From an uncultured Ruminiclostridium sp. (lineage in GTDB: Bacteria > Bacillota > Clostridia > Oscillospirales > Ruminococcaceae), in NCBI GenBank assembly GCA_910579265.1, contig CAJTTE010000030.1:1-29197 (forward strand): a DNA stretch of 29,197 bases, in the 5' to 3' direction. Position 1 is the first letter of the stretch, and the number at the start of each line of letters is the position of its first letter. Of this stretch, positions 24,333 to 29,197 are shown one piece after another. The notes below the pieces were generated by a model. It was given only the letters and a program-made list of their open reading frames with translations, was not told where the DNA came from and made no database searches. A program made the translations under genes and the position numbers.

Positions 24333-24361
24333 TTGCATTTTTGTTCCCGCAAATGTATAAT
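24333..24361 (+). promoter_or_regulatory. Probable promoter of the alcohol dehydrogenase gene
   Basis: TTGCAT (24333-24338), 17-base spacer, perfect TATAAT (24356-24361). It gives a leader of about 340 nt to the ATG at 24710. A CCTGCC...GGCAGG inverted pair with an inner ATGCC/GGCAT palindrome lies just upstream (about 24271-24314) and could be an operator or terminator. The leader also has an ATTCCG/CGGAAT hairpin near 24658-24680. No known riboswitch is recognised. Confidence 0.55.
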
Positions 24362-24709
24362 AAATATATAAAGCGAAAGCACGGGAAAAAGCACATGATC
24401 ACGGGAGTGCTGCTCAAGCTTATGATGCCCGAATTACAGCCTCCGCTTATCTTTATGGCGTATCAATACGTATGTTCGTATATTTTGAAAAAAACCCGAT
24501 TATAATCCGGCTTATGCCGCTTACCGACAGCCGAGTCATTTCCGCCGACACCGCAGACCTATTTATACCGCAATATCAAAGCCTTGATGCAACGGAATCA
24601 ATTTCCTGCAAACACGTATAAACACGCGTTTTATATTATCTTAGCTTATAAACGGACTATTCCGCCGACCTGACGGAATAATCCGGTTGAAAAACGGAGG
24701 TACTTAATC

Positions 24710-25885
24710 ATGAAAATGAGCTTCAATTTTAACAATCCGACAAACCTTATTTTCGGAACAGGCAAATTAAACGAGCTCGGAAACCAGAAGCTTCCCGGTA
24801 AAAAAGCACTGCTTCTTATTTCAAGCGGTAAGTCCGTAAAGATATACGGAACTCTTGACAGAGTAAAAGAACAATTGGAAAAAGCGGGAGCGGAATTTTT
24901 CGTATGCGATAATATCCATGAAAACCCCTCCAAGGAGGTGGTTATGGACGCCGCTGCCGCCGCCAAGGAAAACGGCTGCGATTTCATTGTTGCCCTCGGA
25001 GGAGGAGCCGTACTTGACGCCGCCGTCGCAGTTTCGGCCATGGCCACAAATCCCGGCGATCTGTGGGATTATGTGAACGGAGGCACCGGAAAAGGCAAGG
25101 CTCTTGTAAATCCCGGACTGCCCGTCGTCACTATTGCCACATCATCAGGAACAGGCTCGGAAATTAACTGCTGGGGAGTAATATCCAACCATCAGACCAA
25201 TGAAAAGATAGGCTTCGGATACCCGCAGCTGGTCCCGGTACTGGCAATAGTGGATCCGGAGCTGATGAAGACAGTGCCTCCCGAATATACGGCTTACCAG
25301 GGATTTGACGCGCTCTTTCACAATACCGAGGTTATGATTTCAAACGGGGTCAATATTCTCAGCGAGACCATTGCCCTTTCCGCCATAGAAAAAATCGCCA
25401 AATACCTTCCTAAGGCAGTAGCGGACGGCAAAGACTTACAGGCAAGAGAAGCGGTGGCTTATGGAAGCACGATCGCCGGAATCACCATGCAGTTGACCTG
25501 CACAACCGCACAGCATTCGATGGAACACGCAATGAGCGCTTATCATCACAATCTTCCCCACGGTGCGGGACTTATAATGATTTCAAGGGAATTCGCCCAA
25601 TTCTTCATAGACAAACATGCCTGTGACGAGCAATTTGTAAAAATGGCAAAAGCAATGGGAATTAAAGACGCAGACAAGCCGCAGGACTTTATCGACGCTT
25701 TAATGGATCTACAGCGGGCATGCGGAGTTGCGGATCTGAAAATGTCCGATTACGGAATAGAAAAATCCGAATGCATGCAGCTTGCCGTAAACGCAAGAGA
25801 AACCATGGGCGGATTGTTTCTTGCCAATCCCTGCCCGATGTCTGACGAGGAATGCACTAAGATATTTGAAAAATCATACCGATAA
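24710..25885 (+). CDS. Iron-containing alcohol dehydrogenase
   Basis: A 391-residue group III (iron-type) dehydrogenase that would interconvert an alcohol and an aldehyde or ketone with NAD(P)H. The N-terminus NNPTNLIFGTGKLNELG is usual. The nucleotide loop reads ALGGGAVLDAA where the family has GGGSxxDxAK, so Ser is replaced by Ala and the Lys is replaced. TIATSSGTGSE follows. Metal ligands are in GFDALFHNTE (Asp and His) and TTAQHSMEHAMSAYHHNLPHG (His residues). The butanol-dehydrogenase-like YqhD/BdhA group is the nearest match by pattern; the substrate is unknown. GGAGG precedes the ATG by nine bases. It is monocistronic, with its own promoter and terminator. Confidence 0.92.
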   Translation: MKMSFNFNNPTNLIFGTGKLNELGNQKLPGKKALLLISSGKSVKIYGTLDRVKEQLEKAGAEFFVCDNIHENPSKEVVMDAAAAAKENGCDFIVALGGGAVLDAAVAVSAMATNPGDLWDYVNGGTGKGKALVNPGLPVVTIATSSGTGSEINCWGVISNHQTNEKIGFGYPQLVPVLAIVDPELMKTVPPEYTAYQGFDALFHNTEVMISNGVNILSETIALSAIEKIAKYLPKAVADGKDLQAREAVAYGSTIAGITMQLTCTTAQHSMEHAMSAYHHNLPHGAGLIMISREFAQFFIDKHACDEQFVKMAKAMGIKDADKPQDFIDALMDLQRACGVADLKMSDYGIEKSECMQLAVNARETMGGLFLANPCPMSDEECTKIFEKSYR

Positions 25886-25986
25886 TACCGTTTTTATTCG
25901 AAAAAGGCACCGTCAAACAACCGTCTTGCGGACGACCCTAAAGTGCTTGTCACCAAAGGGATACAAAGAATCATGCACCTGATATG

Positions 25987-26014
25987 AAGGACCGCGGCAG
26001 CGGTCTTTTCCTTT
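25987..26014 (+). terminator. Rho-independent terminator of the dehydrogenase gene
   Basis: GACCGC and GCGGTC pair around GGCA, with the stem extending by AAG/TTT, and are followed by TTTTCCTTTT. It lies about 100 bp past the stop codon. Confidence 0.85.
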
Positions 26015-26289
26015 TGCCGACCGCACATAAAACAGAAGAAGATATCGCTTTATTGTCCTTTGATCCGTAAACGGGTCTCCGGCATACTCCCGATCGTATC
26101 AACATCAAACCGGAGACACAAAGAGTTCCCCACAAACGGCAAAAGTATTATTAAGCATCTATAGCTATACAATAAATAAATCCAACACCGTTTAGCACTT
26201 TAAATTACATATCCTTCACGGGAATCAGCCCGCCTACGGCCTCTGTCCCGATCCGTGAGACCCGCCCTTTCCTTCTTTGCGCCGTATTA

Positions 26290-26345
26290 TTTATTGAATT
26301 GCCATAAATAAATTTTTCCTCTTTCGGCAGTCCGAGGTCATAATA
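26290..26345 (-). repeat. Single decayed unit of the 104-bp repeat
   Basis: The plus-strand string AATTTTTCCTCTTTCGGCAG followed by TCCGAGGTCATAATACC matches the loop and 3' arm of the 104-bp units. On the minus strand it reads CCTCGGACTGCCGAAAGAGG. No tandem copies remain. The surrounding 26015-26280 stretch holds no gene that I can support. Confidence 0.6.
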
Positions 26346-26540
26346 CCGTGCTTTTATTTTCAGCTCCTGTATCTGCATAATATCAGCATCACAAGCAATC
26401 GGCTTACATGACCGTATCAAGCATCAACCCTTTCATAGAGTATCACGGGATGTATCCGCTCTATAAAAACTTAATCCGAAATTTCCCGGTTTCGCAAGGT
26501 GATCCGCAATGTACAAGAAAAGCTTACCGGCAGGATGTTA

Positions 26541-26699
26541 GAGCCTGTTCAGTATCTCGAAGCATGCAGATCACGCGGCAGATTTTGCATATTTCGAGGC
26601 GATCTTCGCAGACGTCCTTGATGTACATCAAGAACAATAAAGGAATAAATACGCGAAGGGTGCGAGCAAGACGAATGCTGAGAGATGCTGAACAGGCTC
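26541..26699. mobile_element. MITE copy 2, 159 bp, TTA target duplication
   Basis: The ends GAGCCTGTTCAG and CTGAACAGGCTC are perfect 12-bp inverted repeats flanked by TTA on both sides (26538-26540, 26700-26702). It has the same length and order of internal blocks as the copy at 229-387, including the palindrome CTTGATGTACATCAAG. The ends are better preserved than in copy 1, suggesting a younger insertion. It lies about 115 bp upstream of the promoter of the transglutaminase-like gene. Confidence 0.9.
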
Positions 26700-26814
26700 T
26701 TATAAAGCTTAAGGCATCCGGTTTTACCGAAGGCGCTTTACAATGCCGGAAATAAAAGAGAAAATACCGCGATCAGAAAAAATTTATAAGAAAGAAAAAA
26801 ACAATATCCATCTG

Positions 26815-26843
26815 TTGCAAAAAAAATATAATTGGTGTATAAT
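26815..26843 (+). promoter_or_regulatory. Promoter of the transglutaminase-cyclophilin unit
   Basis: TTGCAA (26815-26820), 17-base spacer beginning with an A-tract, and a perfect TATAAT (26838-26843). Transcription would start near 26850, 40 bases before the chosen ATG. Confidence 0.85.
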
Positions 26844-26889
26844 ATTCACATCGTACGGATTTTTTATTTCCGAATCAAGGGAGCCCGGT

Positions 26890-28182
26890 ATGAATAAAAA
26901 TATTTTGTGTTTATCACGAATAACATGCGTTTTGTTTATCTTAACAGCGCTCACCGTTTTTTTGCCCGCATTCGTTTTCTCGTCCGGCATTGAAGAAACG
27001 GGAAATATAAGCAGGCTGGTCACTTCGAACAACCCCGATTATTATTCGGTTATCGAAACAAACGGGGATACCTTTTCCGCAAGAGGAACATATAAAAACG
27101 ACCGCCCTGTCAGCGCAGGCATAAGCGGAGTGCGCTCCAGCGTGCAGTTCCACGCCGAAAGCGACGGAAGCTACCGCGCCGAAATCAGCTTCAAGCCTCC
27201 TGTCTCCGCTTATTATGATTTTTATATTCATCTTGAATCCGGGGTATACCTCACTTACCTTATGAAGTACGACAACGGCTGGTATTTTCCCGACAACGGA
27301 CTTGAAACGATCAACGCTCAAAGAGTGGAAAAAGCCTCAGAAGCTCCGGACATCGCCGCCGCCTACTATATAAGCGTAAACGCCGACAAGAACGAAATAG
27401 AAAGCACTATAGACGAGCTTAAAAAAATTGTTGAAGAGGTTTGCGGCGACGAGCCGGATGATTATAAAAAGGCATATCTCCTAAACCGCTGGATAGCCGA
27501 CAATATTTACTATGACCATGACGCAGCCGAAACCTCGGTCACTCTCGAAACGGTTGCAATACACAATGTGCTTGAAAAGCGGCGCACTACATGCGCCGGG
27601 TTCGCAAACACCTATTCGGCCCTTCTTGAACTGGCGGGCATCCGTTCCCTGAATCTAAAAGGAGCGGCAATCGCCGGAGAGATAACCTATGAAACTCTCA
27701 CAACCGGAGGAGAAAATCATGAATTCAGCGCTTTCTGGTACGAAAAGCAAAATCGCTGGGTATATGCGGACTCCTGTTGGTCAGGAGCCGGAGATTATGA
27801 AAAAGGTGTTACAAGCGAAAGGATAACCTACGATAAATACTTTGATATTTCCGGCAGCGCTTTCGCACTTAACCACAGAGTAGACAAGGCCGAGGAAAGG
27901 CATTATTCAAAAGCCATTGACGCCGTTGAAAAAGGCGATACGCAAGAGCCTACGAGCGAGCCTGAGGACACGATAAGCGAAACAACGGATAATAATGTTA
28001 TACCGGACAATACTTTTCCTCCGAGCACAAGCAACATTAAAAACAATGATGACTCAGATAAAGGAGAAAAGAGCATTGTTCCCTTTATAACAGGTCTGGC
28101 AGGAATTCTTATCATCGGCGCAGGAGTAATTATAGCAGTCAATAACAACAAAAAGCAGAAGAAGGAAAGGACAAAGAAATGA
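26890..28182 (+). CDS. Membrane-anchored transglutaminase-like protein
   Basis: A 430-residue surface protein. It has an N-terminal signal segment (about 1-33, ending in FLPAFVFSSG), an extracellular region and a C-terminal membrane helix (about 393-412, PFITGLAGILIIGAGVIIAV) followed by a basic KKQKKERTKK stop-transfer tail. The transglutaminase-like core has Cys235 in TTCAGFANTYSALLELAG, His277 in ENHEFSAFWY and Asp294 in VYADSCW, the Cys-His-Asp triad of this superfamily. It may crosslink or cleave peptides at the surface; the substrate is unknown. Residues about 345-390 are a Thr/Ser/Asn/Asp-rich linker. A longer in-frame start at 26743 would cross the promoter; ATG 26890 has AAGGGAG upstream and the signal peptide follows it. 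Confidence 0.88.
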   Translation: MNKNILCLSRITCVLFILTALTVFLPAFVFSSGIEETGNISRLVTSNNPDYYSVIETNGDTFSARGTYKNDRPVSAGISGVRSSVQFHAESDGSYRAEISFKPPVSAYYDFYIHLESGVYLTYLMKYDNGWYFPDNGLETINAQRVEKASEAPDIAAAYYISVNADKNEIESTIDELKKIVEEVCGDEPDDYKKAYLLNRWIADNIYYDHDAAETSVTLETVAIHNVLEKRRTTCAGFANTYSALLELAGIRSLNLKGAAIAGEITYETLTTGGENHEFSAFWYEKQNRWVYADSCWSGAGDYEKGVTSERITYDKYFDISGSAFALNHRVDKAEERHYSKAIDAVEKGDTQEPTSEPEDTISETTDNNVIPDNTFPPSTSNIKNNDDSDKGEKSIVPFITGLAGILIIGAGVIIAVNNNKKQKKERTKK

Positions 28183-28649
28183 TAGTAATCGAAATGGAAA
28201 ACGGGAAAACAATAAAGCTGGAGCTCTATCCGGATAAGGCGCCTATCACCGTTGCCAACTTTGAAAAATTAGTCAAGGAGGGCTTTTATGACGGACTTAC
28301 TTTTCACAGAGTCATCAGCGGATTTATGATTCAGGGAGGATGTCCTAAGGGAGACGGAACAGGCGGTCCGGAAGAGAAAATCAAAGGGGAATTCGCCGCA
28401 AACGGTGTTCCAAACGATATAAAGCATGTCAGGGGCGTTATCTCCATGGCTCGTTCCAAGAATCCCGATTCAGCAGGCAGTCAGTTTTTTATAATGCATA
28501 AGGACGCGCCTCATCTTGACGGTCAGTACGCCGCTTTCGGAAAAGTCGTTGAGGGGATCGAAACGGTAGACGAAATTGCCGCGGTCAAAACCGATTTCAG
28601 CGATATGCCTACCGTACCCGTGGTAATAAAGAGAATATACGGCGAGTAA
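28179..28649 (+). CDS. Cytosolic cyclophilin-type peptidyl-prolyl isomerase
   Basis: A compact 156-residue PpiB-like cyclophilin without signal peptide, catalysing proline cis-trans isomerisation in the cytosol. All main motifs are intact: LELYPDKAPITVANFEKLVK, LTFHRVISGFMIQGGCPKGD (catalytic Arg in FHRV, and QGG), SAGSQFFIMHKDAPHLDGQY and AFGKVVEGIETVDEIA. The ATG overlaps the stop of the transglutaminase-like gene (ATGA), with AAAGGACAAAG as ribosome site, so translation should be coupled. This pairs a cytosolic folding enzyme with a surface protein. It is the third cyclophilin gene of the window. Confidence 0.95.
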   Translation: MIVIEMENGKTIKLELYPDKAPITVANFEKLVKEGFYDGLTFHRVISGFMIQGGCPKGDGTGGPEEKIKGEFAANGVPNDIKHVRGVISMARSKNPDSAGSQFFIMHKDAPHLDGQYAAFGKVVEGIETVDEIAAVKTDFSDMPTVPVVIKRIYGE

Positions 28650-28720
28650 GCAACCCCCCGCTGCTCCAAAAATAAAAAATTCCCGATCATTCATCAGATT
28701 TTTCAGCAAGGGAGATAGAA

Positions 28721-29188
28721 ATGGAGATCAAGCTTTTACCGATCGAACGGCTGGACGAGCTTAACGGCATTTACGATATGTCACGGTATGAAGGCTTTCA
28801 GGATACCCGAAGGGGCAATCTGGAAAGTTGCAGAGAAGTGTGTGTGGTAGCGGAAGAAAACGGACGGTTCGTCGGCGAGCTTAGCATAATGACCGAAAAT
28901 TCCAATATACCCGTAGCAGTTATTCCAAATAAACGGATGTATCTGTTCGGTCTTCGCGTTCTTCCGGAATTCCAGAGAAGAGGCATAGGGACCGCGCTTT
29001 TAAAATATGCGGCGGCTATGTGTGTCAGGAGGGGTATCTTTGAATTCACTATCGGAGTCGAATGCGACAATAAAGACGCACGGCGGCTATATGAACGACT
29101 TGGATTTGTCACATTCTTAGAAAATTGCAGCGAAACTCAGTTCGGACGAATATGCCGGTTTGATCTGCTGATCTTAAAGCTCAGATAG
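28721..29188 (+). CDS. GNAT-family N-acetyltransferase
   Basis: A 155-residue acetyltransferase using acetyl-CoA; the acceptor is unknown. Motif A is FGLRVLPEFQRRGIGTALLK (about residues 74-93) with the Q-R-R-G-I-G loop. Motif B follows as IGVECDNKDARRLYERLGFV (about residues 110-129). The N-terminal part (GIYDMSRYEGFQDTRRGNLE) has the usual alpha1-alpha2 spacing. The length is complete, with the stop 9 bases before the window edge. AAGGGAGATAG precedes the ATG. It lies 71 bp after the cyclophilin gene and may be the last gene of that transcript. Confidence 0.9.
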   Translation: MEIKLLPIERLDELNGIYDMSRYEGFQDTRRGNLESCREVCVVAEENGRFVGELSIMTENSNIPVAVIPNKRMYLFGLRVLPEFQRRGIGTALLKYAAAMCVRRGIFEFTIGVECDNKDARRLYERLGFVTFLENCSETQFGRICRFDLLILKLR

Positions 29189-29197
29189 AATATGCGG

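Noticed and set aside
26205..26420. 71-codon minus-strand ORF
   Set aside because: It runs through the decayed 104-bp repeat unit and has no ribosome site.

Overview
The window reads as the chromosome of a low-to-moderate GC Clostridia member (Bacillota), most likely a gut Oscillospiraceae/Ruminococcaceae-like anaerobe. Reasons: an FMN riboswitch feeding an ECF-type RibU, a cysteine T-box in front of cysE-cysS, sigma-A promoters with 17-bp spacers, strong AGGAGG-type ribosome sites, TTG/GTG starts on murA and the YycJ-like gene, and several lipoboxes. The class is inference; no rRNA or intact tRNA gene is present.

Layout. 1-1,534: a 159-bp MITE, a consensus promoter, an FMN riboswitch with attenuator, ribU and its terminator. 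1,613-2,130: a degenerate array of a 104-bp repeat. 2,873-7,401 (minus): an exported protein of unknown function, an FkbM-type methyltransferase, a DUF2262-like protein and glmS behind a ~200-nt leader. 7,680-8,060: two further MITE-like elements. 8,448-10,872 (plus): a candidate small ORF, recQ and an ArsC/Spx-like protein. 11,040-11,530: five copies of the 104-bp repeat, then a YycJ/WalJ-like metallo-hydrolase. 12,629-16,490 (minus): an accessory array of five unrelated single genes (P-loop kinase, beta-propeller, GNAT, unknown, Nudix). 16,747-18,701: terminator, more 104-bp repeats, murA. 18,968-20,823: two cyclophilin-type lipoproteins. 21,400-24,106: cysE-cysS under a T-box. 24,333-26,014: iron-type alcohol dehydrogenase with terminator. 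26,541-29,188: second copy of the 159-bp MITE, then a membrane-anchored transglutaminase-like protein, a cytosolic cyclophilin and a GNAT acetyltransferase.

Two structures stand out. (1) In the 12.6-16.5 kb array every gene is preceded by a ~55-60 bp direct repeat in the same orientation as the gene. Read on the minus strand it looks like the 5' half of a tRNA-Leu gene (acceptor 5' strand, D-arm, 5' anticodon stem) that breaks off at the anticodon loop and ends in a conserved GCGTTACTRC block. This is what an integron-like or serially integrated gene-cassette array would look like, but with tRNA-half sites; I do not know of a described system of this kind. (2) A repeat with an almost invariant 104-bp period occurs in four tandem arrays, each just 3' of a gene and oriented like that gene. 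Its units carry a 9-bp stem with compensatory changes between arrays, an extended -10-like motif, an AGAGG ribosome-site-like motif inside the loop and, in the best copies, a 34-codon mini-ORF chained to the next unit by TAATG. The two structures meet at about 15,060.

The housekeeping genes cover cell-wall precursor synthesis (glmS, murA), flavin uptake, cysteine synthesis and charging, DNA repair and extracytoplasmic protein folding. Everything here was read by eye, so family names rest on motifs and length, not on database searches.
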